A stretch of DNA of 64,000 bases from Bifidobacterium asteroides DSM 20089. Its GTDB lineage: Bacteria > Actinomycetota > Actinomycetes > Actinomycetales > Bifidobacteriaceae. The position numbers were made by a program, and so were the translations under genes. Shown piece by piece: positions 56,173-64,000 of the stretch (the first letter of the stretch is position 1; each line of letters begins with the position of its first letter). The stretch spans positions 62,001-126,000 of the forward strand of contig NZ_CP017696.1 in the NCBI RefSeq assembly GCF_002715865.1, in the 5' to 3' direction. The notes under the pieces are model-generated. The model did no database searches, was not told the DNA's origin, and saw nothing but the letters and a program-made list of their open reading frames with translations.

Positions 56173-56541
56173 TCAGATGGTCAGATGGATGCCTTTCCCT
56201 GCCAGATTCTCCAAGCACTCCTGCAGATAGGATGCATCATGCTCGGGGTAGATGGGGTCCGTCAACGGCTCTACAACCAGATCCTCATAGGGAGGGCAAT
56301 GTCTGCCACGGTAGAGCGGGTCATACCAGGCGGGATCAGGATGATAGCCGCGCTCGCGCATCGTTGCCATGACCAGAAGATGAAATTGAAAGAGCTTGTA
56401 TGGGCAGTGGTGGAAGACGTAGTCAACGGTGGCATGCCGTCGACCCCACCCCAGGCCCCGCAGTGCAGTGATCTCCCGATGCTGGCCCAGCAGCTGCTGT
56501 CTGGGAAGCAACGGGATCAGATCCTGATGCCACAATCGCAT
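56173..56541 (-). CDS. Pyrimidine-dimer DNA glycosylase-like protein (DenV/TIGR02328 type)
   Basis: A 122-residue protein that starts MRLWHQDLIPLLPRQQLLGQ and continues HREITALRGLGW and TVDYVFHHCPYKLFQFHLLVM. This matches the TIGR02328/Pyr_excise family, related to phage T4 endonuclease V, which cuts at UV pyrimidine dimers. ATG at 56541 follows GAGGGG; an upstream ATG would add about 20 residues that do not fit the family start. Activity is not demonstrated for most such bacterial members. It is followed in the same orientation by a hypothetical membrane protein gene. Confidence 0.82.
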   Translation of the reverse strand: MRLWHQDLIPLLPRQQLLGQHREITALRGLGWGRRHATVDYVFHHCPYKLFQFHLLVMATMRERGYHPDPAWYDPLYRGRHCPPYEDLVVEPLTDPIYPEHDASYLQECLENLAGKGIHLTI

Positions 56542-56653
56542 GACGACCCCCTCGTTGGGGTCATAGATGAACCCCTCCTTCAGCCTAGCCGCTCGCATCA
56601 CTGTAAGCGGACTGGCAGAGGGAGGGGTTCCGGCAATTCCTTACTGGAATTCC

Positions 56654-57394
56654 TTACTGGGCGATGAATCCACCGTCCACGACAAATTCGGCACCCAGCG
56701 CGAACTTGGATTCGTCGCTGGCCAGATAGACGCAGATTTCTCCGATGTCCTGGGGCTCTCCGATATGGCCCAGAGGCGTCAACTTGCTCATCCTGTCCTC
56801 AAGGCTCTGGCTGATCAGAGGGGTCTTGATGAATCCGGGATGGACCGAGTTGATGCGAACACCGTAATTGTTGTTGGCGGAATCCAGGGCGGCGGACTTG
56901 GTCAGTAGCCTGGTACCGCCCTTGCTGGCGTTATAAGCTCCGGCTCCGCTCAGGCCTACGAAGCCCTCGATGGAGGAGATGTTGATAACGGATCCACCGC
57001 GACCCTTCATGACCCGCATGCCATGCTTGGTGCCAAGGAAGGTTCCGTTGAGATTGATGGCGATGACCTTTTTCCAGTCCTCGTAGCTCTCCTGGTCCAT
57101 GGTGGCCCCGCTGCCGCCTATGCCGGCATTGTTGACCACGGTGGTCAGTTGGCCCAGCTCCTTTTCAACGGTGTCGATGGTGGAGACCCACTGGTCCTCG
57201 TCCGTCACGTCCAAGGTGTGGAAAACGACCTGCCCGGGGTGCTCCTGCATGAAGCTGCGTGAAGCATCGCTCTCCTTGATGTCGGTAAGGGCCACCTTGG
57301 CTCCCTCGCGGACGAAGCATTCGGCTATGCCCACGCCCATGCCGCCGGTTCCTCCGGTGATAATGGCTACCTTACCTTGTAGTCGATCAGTCAT
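56654..57394 (-). CDS. Short-chain dehydrogenase/reductase
   Basis: A 246-residue classical SDR enzyme. The cofactor site is GGTGGMGVGIA with a following Asp (LTDIKE), which suggests NAD(H). NNAGIG, Ser in VINISSIEG and YNASKGG (catalytic Tyr-x-x-x-Lys) are all present. ATG at 57394 follows AAAGGAGTGG. The substrate is not evident; alcohol or acetoin-type reductions are possible. It is separate from the helicase gene downstream. Confidence 0.88.
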   Translation of the reverse strand: MTDRLQGKVAIITGGTGGMGVGIAECFVREGAKVALTDIKESDASRSFMQEHPGQVVFHTLDVTDEDQWVSTIDTVEKELGQLTTVVNNAGIGGSGATMDQESYEDWKKVIAINLNGTFLGTKHGMRVMKGRGGSVINISSIEGFVGLSGAGAYNASKGGTRLLTKSAALDSANNNYGVRINSVHPGFIKTPLISQSLEDRMSKLTPLGHIGEPQDIGEICVYLASDESKFALGAEFVVDGGFIAQ

Positions 57395-57586
57395 GTCCAC
57401 TCCTTTATAGAGATGTGCTGTCGTATTCCATCCTATGGGATGGCATGCCCACGCTGATGACCGACGTATGGATGACCCTGGTCCCACCAACGTTTCGAAG
57501 TTGTCCATGAGGTGCCGACGGTTCCGCGGGGGTCACAATATATTCCCCGCTGAAGCAGCGTGCCTGTTCTGCTGACTGTGTTGCGC

Positions 57587-60500
57587 TTAGACGTCGAGCA
57601 GATGACGGTAGAGTTCATGATCCACAGGTCGGTCAAGACCGAGGTTGGTGATGGTGACAGGTACTCGGCCCTTGCCGTCCGGCCCTGGTTTCTCCGCGGC
57701 TCGCGATGGCCCCATCGCGCTGACATGACCAAGATAGTAGTAGCGACGGTCTGCCGCCTCCTGTCGACGCATGACGAAAAGCGGAATGAAGTGAGTCTCC
57801 TGCCAGCCCGGCTGTCCCAGACCCTGACGCATCCACTGGAATTCCCTGGATTCAGGTTTTCTGTGATTCTTGCTGAACCAGCGTAAGGTTTGCTCGCTCA
57901 GGAATTGATCCTGGTACTGGCTGTTGGCGTACTTGATGAAGATGGGCATGGTGCCTGTAGTATGGTCCACCATGTATCCGCCGATGCTTTGGCCATTGAC
58001 CTCGTGATCCCAGCCCAGCAGGCGCACGACTTCGGCCATTGTGTATTGCCTTCCTCTAAGGAATCCGTGCTCAGATTGCAGCTCCTGGGCGGGAACATCC
58101 CCTAGGGCATCCTGGCAGTTGAGCAGACCAGTTTTCAAAGTGTCCTCGAAAAAGTTACGGAAGGTTTTGTGTTCTTCCATCAGCTCAGCGAAGGTCGGAT
58201 TGAGTCTGATGGATCCGTCCTCCATACGGCTGATCAGCGGAAGACCGCCGAACCGGCGGGCCTGTGTCGGTGTGAAGTAACTGCCGTCCAGAACGCGCAG
58301 AGCCGACGCCATCTGGGTGGGATCTCGATAGGATTGCGGGAACCGTTCAGTTAGGGTAGCCTTGAGCATTCCAATGTCTGTCGCTGTGTTTGTATGCTCG
58401 CTCCTGGATAGTTGGTACAGTTGCTCGAGGATGATCAGCTCCTGAGGTCTCAAACCAGGTAGCAGGACTTCGGTGGCCATTTTAAGAATGCCCGTTTCGG
58501 TTGTGCTGACAGGATCAGGCGGAGTGCCATCCTTACCCAGGTTGCGCTCGCGAGAACGTACGAAAGAGTGATAATCACCTAATTTGGCGGCCATGGTACG
58601 CGTGAGCGATGGATCGTGAGCATGGACGTCAGTGAGCATAGGGATGCGTCCTAGCTCGAACCTTAACTGGCGATATGCTTCGGTCAACTTTTTCATAGCC
58701 GACCAATCTGCTGTGTCCAAAGATCGCAGGATACGTGTCCGTGCGATGGGGTCGAAGCTGATGGATGACAGGCCTATGGTATGGCGTTGCAAGTTGCGAC
58801 GGGCCATGTCGCGATCGCCTGTATTCCCGTACAGGGCCACGGGGATCAGATAGTTGTTTGTGTAGTTGCCGATGAAGTCTATGACAACGACGCTCTCTTT
58901 ATGATCGTAAAGCCGCAGTCCTCTTCCCAGCTGCTGGGTAAAGACTATGCTGGACTGGGTGTTGCGGAGCATGACTATTTGGTTGAGCGCCGGAATATCG
59001 ATGCCTTCGTTAAACAGATCAACGGTGAAGATGTAGTCCAGGTCTCCGTTTTCCAAGTCATGGATAGCTTTCTCGCGTTGCGGAACCGGGGTATCCCCGG
59101 TGACTGCCTGGGTACGATAGTTTCGCTCAGCCTGCTGATTAGTCTCACTGTTGAACAGCTTTGACAGTTGTTGAGCCTCTTCGCGTCTGCTGCAGAAGAC
59201 GAGGCCGGTGATCTGCTGATGGTAGGGGCTGTACTGCTGCAGCACATCGATAATGTATCTGACCCTGTTCGGGGTGGCCAGCTGTCCTATTTCGTATGTC
59301 AACTGACTGTGGTTTCGGCTGTGGCTATCATCGTCGACGGTGATGCTAGGCCGATCGTCGCCGGTAGCGGGGTCAGCTCCCAGGTATTCGGCTACCCCAT
59401 AATAGTGGAAGGGGCAGAGCATACCTGCGTCCAATGCCTTCTGCAGTCGTATCTCGTAGGCTACGTTGTATCCGGAGAGTTCGAAAATGTTGAAACCATC
59501 GGTGCGCTCAGGGGTAGCTGTCATGCCTAGAATAAAGTTTACTGCGGAGAAGTGGTCGATGATTGCTTGATAGCTTTTAGCTCCGGCATGGTGGACCTCA
59601 TCAATAAGGATGTAGTCAAAGGCATCAGGTGAGAACTCTTTCAGAATATCCGGACGGCTCATGGTCTGCACCGTTGCAAATAGGTAGCGTCTGTCCTTCT
59701 TTTCGTCCTTCTTCCTGTCACTGCCGGTATATAAACCGGTTTCCTCCTCGGAGCAACCTAGAATTTCCTGATAAGAAGACTGTGCCTTTTCCAATATCTG
59801 CTCCTGCTGAGCCAGGTAGAGCATTCTGGCCGGACCGACCTGCTTGACATCCAGAGCCGATAGGTAGGTTTTACCTGTTCCTGTGGCAGAGATGATGATG
59901 GCCCGGTGCTCGCCCCGAGCTCTCAGCTTTCTCAGGTTCTTCAGAGCCTCCCGTTGCATGGAATTGGGGTGTATGTGTCTGTGCTGGCGTGCGGTCTCGA
60001 GTTGTTTTCTGGGTGGGGCGTAACGGCGAAAGTCCTCTTCATATTGCTTGATCCAGTCTTCTGTCAGAGGCTGAGATTCAGCCACTTGTCGATCAATTTC
60101 ATGGTTGATTTGGTCGATCAACGCTCCCCGGTCCAGGGAGGACAAACGCAGGTTCCACTCACGTTGATTCGTCAGGGCCTGTTGGGTGAGATTGGAGCTG
60201 CCAATGTAGAGGTCATAGTATGGTTTGCCGTTTTTTAGATGCTTGGCGAAAATATAGCCTTTGGGGTGAAAGGGTTGGCCTCCCGGTATGACTTGAGCGG
60301 TTGAATCCTCTGACTCTGATTCTTGCTCGCCTTGCCAGACTCTTACGTCGGCTCCGGTAACGTCCTTGAGTTTGAGCAGCTCCCAGAAGGCTCTTGGAGG
60401 ATTGAAATAGTTTTTAGTGGAGGTGATGATCCGCCCAGGTCGGCTGCCAGGTTTGGCTTTCTGGTTTTTGAACTCTTGGAATAGAGAAAGCAGGGTCTCG

Positions 60501-60739
60501 GCGGATACGAAGGCGACTGAGATGTCGAAGGTCTCGCTTTCCTGGAGTTCTTGGCAAAGCGCGTCCTCCATATTGTCACCAGGTTGGTTGGTGATCAGCC
60601 GGGGGGTGAAGTCCTGGGCTCCAGCAGATAGCTCCCGAGTCGGATCGTTGCCGATAAGGCCTGTAACTACGCCTTCTAATATCGATGTTGAATCAGGATC
60701 TATTTGCAGATGAATGTCAGCATTCAAATTAGAATCCAT
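57587..60739 (-). CDS. PLD-helicase-DUF3427 protein
   Basis: A 1050-residue multidomain protein. The N-terminal part (about residues 40-215) is PLD-like, with HPKGYIFAKHLKN then YIGSSNLTQQAL, the H-x-K and GSSN pair of the PLD fold near 158-190. A DEAD/DEAH ATPase follows: ATGTGKT near 285-291, DEVHH near 379 and a second lobe with TGDTPVPQREKAI and GIDIPALNQIVMLRNTQS. The C-terminal part, about residues 700-1050, ends in the DUF3427 domain (AEVVRLLGWDHEVNGQSIGG). GAGGAAAAT precedes the ATG at 60739. A NUDIX gene precedes it by 72 bases. The function is unproven; such helicases are often found near defence or genome-maintenance genes. Confidence 0.9.
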   Translation of the reverse strand: MDSNLNADIHLQIDPDSTSILEGVVTGLIGNDPTRELSAGAQDFTPRLITNQPGDNMEDALCQELQESETFDISVAFVSAETLLSLFQEFKNQKAKPGSRPGRIITSTKNYFNPPRAFWELLKLKDVTGADVRVWQGEQESESEDSTAQVIPGGQPFHPKGYIFAKHLKNGKPYYDLYIGSSNLTQQALTNQREWNLRLSSLDRGALIDQINHEIDRQVAESQPLTEDWIKQYEEDFRRYAPPRKQLETARQHRHIHPNSMQREALKNLRKLRARGEHRAIIISATGTGKTYLSALDVKQVGPARMLYLAQQEQILEKAQSSYQEILGCSEEETGLYTGSDRKKDEKKDRRYLFATVQTMSRPDILKEFSPDAFDYILIDEVHHAGAKSYQAIIDHFSAVNFILGMTATPERTDGFNIFELSGYNVAYEIRLQKALDAGMLCPFHYYGVAEYLGADPATGDDRPSITVDDDSHSRNHSQLTYEIGQLATPNRVRYIIDVLQQYSPYHQQITGLVFCSRREEAQQLSKLFNSETNQQAERNYRTQAVTGDTPVPQREKAIHDLENGDLDYIFTVDLFNEGIDIPALNQIVMLRNTQSSIVFTQQLGRGLRLYDHKESVVVIDFIGNYTNNYLIPVALYGNTGDRDMARRNLQRHTIGLSSISFDPIARTRILRSLDTADWSAMKKLTEAYRQLRFELGRIPMLTDVHAHDPSLTRTMAAKLGDYHSFVRSRERNLGKDGTPPDPVSTTETGILKMATEVLLPGLRPQELIILEQLYQLSRSEHTNTATDIGMLKATLTERFPQSYRDPTQMASALRVLDGSYFTPTQARRFGGLPLISRMEDGSIRLNPTFAELMEEHKTFRNFFEDTLKTGLLNCQDALGDVPAQELQSEHGFLRGRQYTMAEVVRLLGWDHEVNGQSIGGYMVDHTTGTMPIFIKYANSQYQDQFLSEQTLRWFSKNHRKPESREFQWMRQGLGQPGWQETHFIPLFVMRRQEAADRRYYYLGHVSAMGPSRAAEKPGPDGKGRVPVTITNLGLDRPVDHELYRHLLDV

Positions 60740-60811
60740 ATTTTCCTCGATTCCCTCGCAGGTTTCAGTTTCCCTGGTTTGACCGACTCGACGGATTGGC
60801 TCTCCGGGCGT

Positions 60812-61258
60812 TCATTGATTATCACGACGGGGATCCCTAAAGCATTGGTTCACGGCCGTAAGGATAGCCACGGCCGGTCTGTCGGCTGGAGCCCAGTTCA
60901 AAGATGGAAGATCTGCTGGAGCCAGCCAGCGAAGAGCTCGGTGTTCACTGCGTTGCGGCCGTCCTTGGGTAAGGCGGCAAAGTTGAATGCAGAGGGCGAT
61001 GCGGCCAAATGGATAGGTGTACATGGTCGTGCAAACTGGTTCCAAGACCCGGACCGTGCAATCAAGTTCCTCAAAAATCTCACGGCGCAGGGCTTCCGAT
61101 GGTGATTCGCCGGGCTTGATCTTTCCTCCAGGAAACTCCCAACAACCTTCTAGGGTGCGGCCTGGTCCACGTTGAGCACATAGGATCAGCCCGTTTTCGA
61201 GAATAGCTCCGCCTGCTACGCTCGTTGTCTTTGCCCGATCGGTATGCAGTGTGGTCAT
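60812..61258 (-). CDS. NUDIX hydrolase, MutT-like
   Basis: A 148-residue NUDIX protein. The Nudix box is complete: GESPSEALRREIFEEL fits GxxxxxExxxxxxxREUxEE. MutT proteins hydrolyse nucleotide diphosphates such as 8-oxo-dGTP. The start at 61258 is the ATG at MTTLHTD; the ribosome site GGAAAGG is somewhat distant, and an upstream TTG is possible. It lies 72 bases upstream of the PLD-helicase gene in the same orientation and probably shares its transcript, which suggests a functional pair. Confidence 0.85.
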   Translation of the reverse strand: MTTLHTDRAKTTSVAGGAILENGLILCAQRGPGRTLEGCWEFPGGKIKPGESPSEALRREIFEELDCTVRVLEPVCTTMYTYPFGRIALCIQLCRLTQGRPQRSEHRALRWLAPADLPSLNWAPADRPAVAILTAVNQCFRDPRRDNQ

Positions 61259-61453
61259 GAGTGCGCAATCGCCTTTCCGCCTTTGGGAGCCAAGTCCAGG
61301 ATACAACTCGTTGACTTCTAATTAAGTGTTCAAAGATCAAAGTCTATGACTGGGAAGCGGGTATGAATTCGCCACCGGTCCGCTGTGGAAGGGGCAAAGT
61401 GGTGAAAACAGAGCAGCGAAATGATTGTGAAGGCTGTCAGTTGCAGGGCCAGG

Positions 61454-62776
61454 TCAGGCGATCTGATCGGTCAACTTGCGCGTACCTTTCAGAGGGATAA
61501 TGCCTAGGAACAAGGCCACAACCATGATCAGGATGCTCAGACCGAACATGATGATGTAGCCGTGGGGCTGGTCAGCGATGGCGCCCCAGAAGAGAGCTGC
61601 GAAGGCCGAGGCTAGGGACCCAACCATCTGGATACGTGCATAGATGTTGGTGTAGTCGCGCGAGCCGAAGACCGCTGTAACCAGGATTGGTGTCTGCACA
61701 GTAGTGCAGGCGTAGACAAGGCCGAAGGCAAAGGCTCCCAGCAGGAGGAGCACGGGCAATCCGGGGAAGGCGACCATGAGGCAGACGCCGAGAATGCCGC
61801 CGCCGATGCCCAGACAGAGACCGCCTACGATGCTGCCGTCGTTGACCATGCCCAGGATGATCTTGCCGATGGCCTGGCCGGCCATGCAGGAGGAGGCGAT
61901 CAGTCCCGTGTAGGCTGCCATGGATGGCAGGGATGCCGCGTAGGAGGGCAGGAACTGGTAAATGGTCTGATTCATGGTGATCAGACCGCAGAAGAGCGCC
62001 AGCGCCCAGAAGGCAGGGGAGCGCAAGGCCTGGGAGGCAGTCATGCCTACGGTTGACGCTGCAGGCTCAGGACTCTTTTGGTCTTTGCTCCCGGTGCCTG
62101 CACTATTGGTGGCCGTCTCAGCTGCATCAGGCTCCTGGTCGGCGCCGTAGGGATGCAGACCCATCTGTTCGGGTGTGCTGCGAATGACGAAAATGGTGAA
62201 GGGCAGGGTGATCACCAGGATGAGAATAGCGAAAACCAGATATCCCCGCCTCCATCCATCAGGGGCGGATCTGATGATCATGGTGCCTATCTGGTTGAAG
62301 ATCACGCCGCCTATGCCGGTGAAGGCCATGCACAGGCCGATGAAGAACCCGACCCGCTTGCGGAACCAGGCGTTGATGAGTGTTGGCACTGACAGATAGA
62401 GGACGGCCGGCATGCCGATTCCCAGAACCACTCCGCATAGATAGAACTGCCACATGGCGGATGATCGGGACATACCCAGGCAGCCCAGTCCAGCCAGGAC
62501 GGTGCTTGCGGTCAGTACGATGCGCAGATCGTAGCGGTGCATCAGCCATCCGGCCACCGGCAGGAAGGCGACCATGGTGATGCTGAATATGCTGAAATAT
62601 CCGGTGAATGCGGCCTTGGGAACATGGAAGTAGCTGCTGACAGGCGTGAAGAAGATACCTGCGCAACTGCAGACCAGCGATACCGGGATGGCCGTGAAGA
62701 CGATGCCCGACAGCACGATCAAGTACGGGTAAACAGCCTGTTTTCGTGATGATGGCTGTGTCGGTGTGGTCGACAT
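61454..62776 (-). CDS. MFS transporter, oxalate/formate antiporter-like group
   Basis: A 440-residue transporter with 12 membrane segments and a long middle loop rich in Glu, Ala and Ser (DQEPDAAETATNSAGTGSKDQ). It resembles the OFA group (RSTPEQMGLHPYGADQ in the loop is typical). ATG at 62776 follows AGAGGAAGG; the upstream frame lacks a good start context. It is divergent from the glycosyltransferase gene. Substrate is unknown and the oxalate name is only a family label. Confidence 0.85.
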   Translation of the reverse strand: MSTTPTQPSSRKQAVYPYLIVLSGIVFTAIPVSLVCSCAGIFFTPVSSYFHVPKAAFTGYFSIFSITMVAFLPVAGWLMHRYDLRIVLTASTVLAGLGCLGMSRSSAMWQFYLCGVVLGIGMPAVLYLSVPTLINAWFRKRVGFFIGLCMAFTGIGGVIFNQIGTMIIRSAPDGWRRGYLVFAILILVITLPFTIFVIRSTPEQMGLHPYGADQEPDAAETATNSAGTGSKDQKSPEPAASTVGMTASQALRSPAFWALALFCGLITMNQTIYQFLPSYAASLPSMAAYTGLIASSCMAGQAIGKIILGMVNDGSIVGGLCLGIGGGILGVCLMVAFPGLPVLLLLGAFAFGLVYACTTVQTPILVTAVFGSRDYTNIYARIQMVGSLASAFAALFWGAIADQPHGYIIMFGLSILIMVVALFLGIIPLKGTRKLTDQIA

Positions 62777-62929
62777 GACTGCGACCTTCCTCTCGCGGAA
62801 TCGGGACTGGCTAACTGCTGCTTGGTTTGTATGCTCCCATTGTTCTGCGGTTTGTCTGCTTTGAATGTCCACTATGGGGAATTTAAGAACTAATTGTAGT
62901 TCAATATTTGACCCTCACCTATCGTTACA

Positions 62930-63925
62930 ATGCAGACTATGAGGTTTTTTGTCGTCGCTGTTGTTGTCTCCTACAACCGCTCCAAACTCCTTAAGGAGTG
63001 CCTGGATGGCATAAGCAGCCAGTCCCGCAAGCCTGATCAAGTCCTTGTCGTAGACAATGCCAGCGAGGACGGACCGGTGGATGTGGTTTTGTCGCACCCC
63101 TCGAAACCTGACTTGGTCCGTTTGCATCACAATATGGGCGGTGCGGGGGGATTCGTAGCTGGCATGGCAGCGGCCCTGGCGAATATTCCTCCCCGGTGTG
63201 AAGCTTACCTGTGGCTGATGGATGACGATGTGGTGCCGCAGCCTGATGCTCTGTCTGGTTTGCTGGATGCTGCTTCCGAGGCTCATACCGACAATGGCTC
63301 TTGGCCGGCCCTTTTGGGCTCTGAGGCTGTCTGGGTCGACGGCCGGGTGCATGGGATGAACAAGCCCCGTCGACGTCTGCCGATCAGGAACGGCAGGCCA
63401 CAGTTGCGGGTCAGCGATCATGCCTACCAGGTGCGCTCCTTGTCTTTCGTCTCCTGCCTGGTGAATGTCAGGGCCATCCAAGCTGCAGGAACTCTGCCGC
63501 GTGCCGCCTTCTTCCTTTGGAATGATGACTTCGAATATACTTCCAGACTGCTGAAAACGGGTATCGGCTATTACGTTCCTGCCAGTCGGGTATGGCATAA
63601 AACCAAGGTCTTCGGCTCCAGCGATGCCGACCCGGGTTCTCGCTTCTTCTATGAGGTGCGCAACAAGATATGGATGTTCCGATTCAGCAGGGGCAATTTC
63701 ACAACGATTGAATTTCTGGCACTGCTCGTTGCTACTGGCAGACGGTGGCTTCTTACCTTTGTCAGGGCGCATGATCGGCGGCAGATCTTGCATTGCTTGT
63801 CTCGTGGATTTAAAGCCGGCCTGGCTACACGCCCTAGCAGCAACCATGATCTGTTTGCCCGGGAACCCGAGGTTCAGGCACTGATCGACCGTGCCGATCA
63901 GGGACGGCAGGCGGTGATCCGGTAG
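62930..63925 (+). CDS. GT2 family glycosyltransferase
   Basis: A 331-residue family-2 transferase of the GlfT/rhamnosyl type. FVVAVVVSYNRSKLLKECL begins the GT-A fold; VDNASEDG, AYLWLMDDDVVPQP (DxD-type metal site) and FFLWNDDFEYTSRLL (catalytic-base region) follow. Such enzymes add a sugar in cell-wall or exopolysaccharide synthesis. ATG at 62930 has no strong ribosome site; ATG at 62939 is also possible. Its later neighbours lie outside the window, so the polymer is unknown. Confidence 0.88.
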   Translation: MQTMRFFVVAVVVSYNRSKLLKECLDGISSQSRKPDQVLVVDNASEDGPVDVVLSHPSKPDLVRLHHNMGGAGGFVAGMAAALANIPPRCEAYLWLMDDDVVPQPDALSGLLDAASEAHTDNGSWPALLGSEAVWVDGRVHGMNKPRRRLPIRNGRPQLRVSDHAYQVRSLSFVSCLVNVRAIQAAGTLPRAAFFLWNDDFEYTSRLLKTGIGYYVPASRVWHKTKVFGSSDADPGSRFFYEVRNKIWMFRFSRGNFTTIEFLALLVATGRRWLLTFVRAHDRRQILHCLSRGFKAGLATRPSSNHDLFAREPEVQALIDRADQGRQAVIR

Positions 63926-64000
63926 AGCTTCGCCCGGCCTTGGCTGTCAACCAGTTGAAGGGCTTGCGGAACGGGTTGGAGTCCATTGAAGATCTGATGC

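Overview
The window is high-GC, tightly packed DNA from an actinobacterium. Gene content points to a Bifidobacterium-like gut or insect-gut organism: many GH43 arabinosidases and xylosidases, ABC sugar importers that lack their own ATPase, LacI-family regulators, a gluconate operon, a zwf-opcA-pgl cluster, and sortase-anchored surface proteins. The genus is an inference from content and style; no rRNA or other marker gene is present.

Layout. (1) 1-5.8 kb: arabinan use. It holds the end of a cell-wall-anchored GH43 arabinanase, an intracellular GH43 enzyme, and an ABC importer (binding protein plus two permeases). AACGTT-centred operator-like palindromes lie in front. (2) 5.9-13.6 kb: a membrane protein of unknown role, another GH43 enzyme, a TatD-family hydrolase, a Kup potassium transporter and a long 6-phosphogluconate dehydrogenase (gnd). 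(3) 13.5-18.9 kb: a LacI regulator divergent from a second sugar ABC importer plus GH43, with two LacI-type operators between them. (4) 18.8-26.5 kb: gluconate and oxidative pentose phosphate genes (short gnd, gluconokinase, GntP permease, GntR/FadR regulator, pgl, opcA, zwf). (5) 26.6-35.7 kb: HD-domain protein, ATP-grasp-like protein, a MacB-type ABC pair whose ATPase looks inactive, a DHA2-type MFS exporter and a SWIM/SNF2 helicase. (6) 35.8-48.1 kb: an acetylated glucuronoxylan island of visibly lower GC: SGNH esterase, ABC importer, YesL-like protein, LacI regulator, GH67 alpha-glucuronidase, GH43 beta-xylosidase and an aquaglyceroporin. (7) 48.2-54 kb: a small unknown protein and a giant surface adhesin whose signal peptide is out of frame with its body at a run of six C. 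(8) 54-64 kb: MFS transporters, a pyrimidine-dimer glycosylase-like protein, a short-chain dehydrogenase, a PLD-helicase-DUF3427 protein beside a NUDIX hydrolase (candidate defence or genome-maintenance pair), and a GT2 glycosyltransferase.

How the genes fit together. The GH43, GH67 and esterase genes feed arabinose, xylose and glucuronate-type sugars from plant hemicellulose into the cell. The three binding-protein/permease sets lack an ATPase gene, so they probably share an MsmK-type ATPase encoded elsewhere. The pentose phosphate genes supply NADPH and link gluconate to central metabolism. The best leads for new biology are the out-of-frame adhesin, the degenerate ABC ATPase, the helicase-NUDIX pair and the aquaporin translationally coupled to the xylosidase gene. 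No CRISPR array, tRNA, rRNA, insertion sequence or phage was seen.
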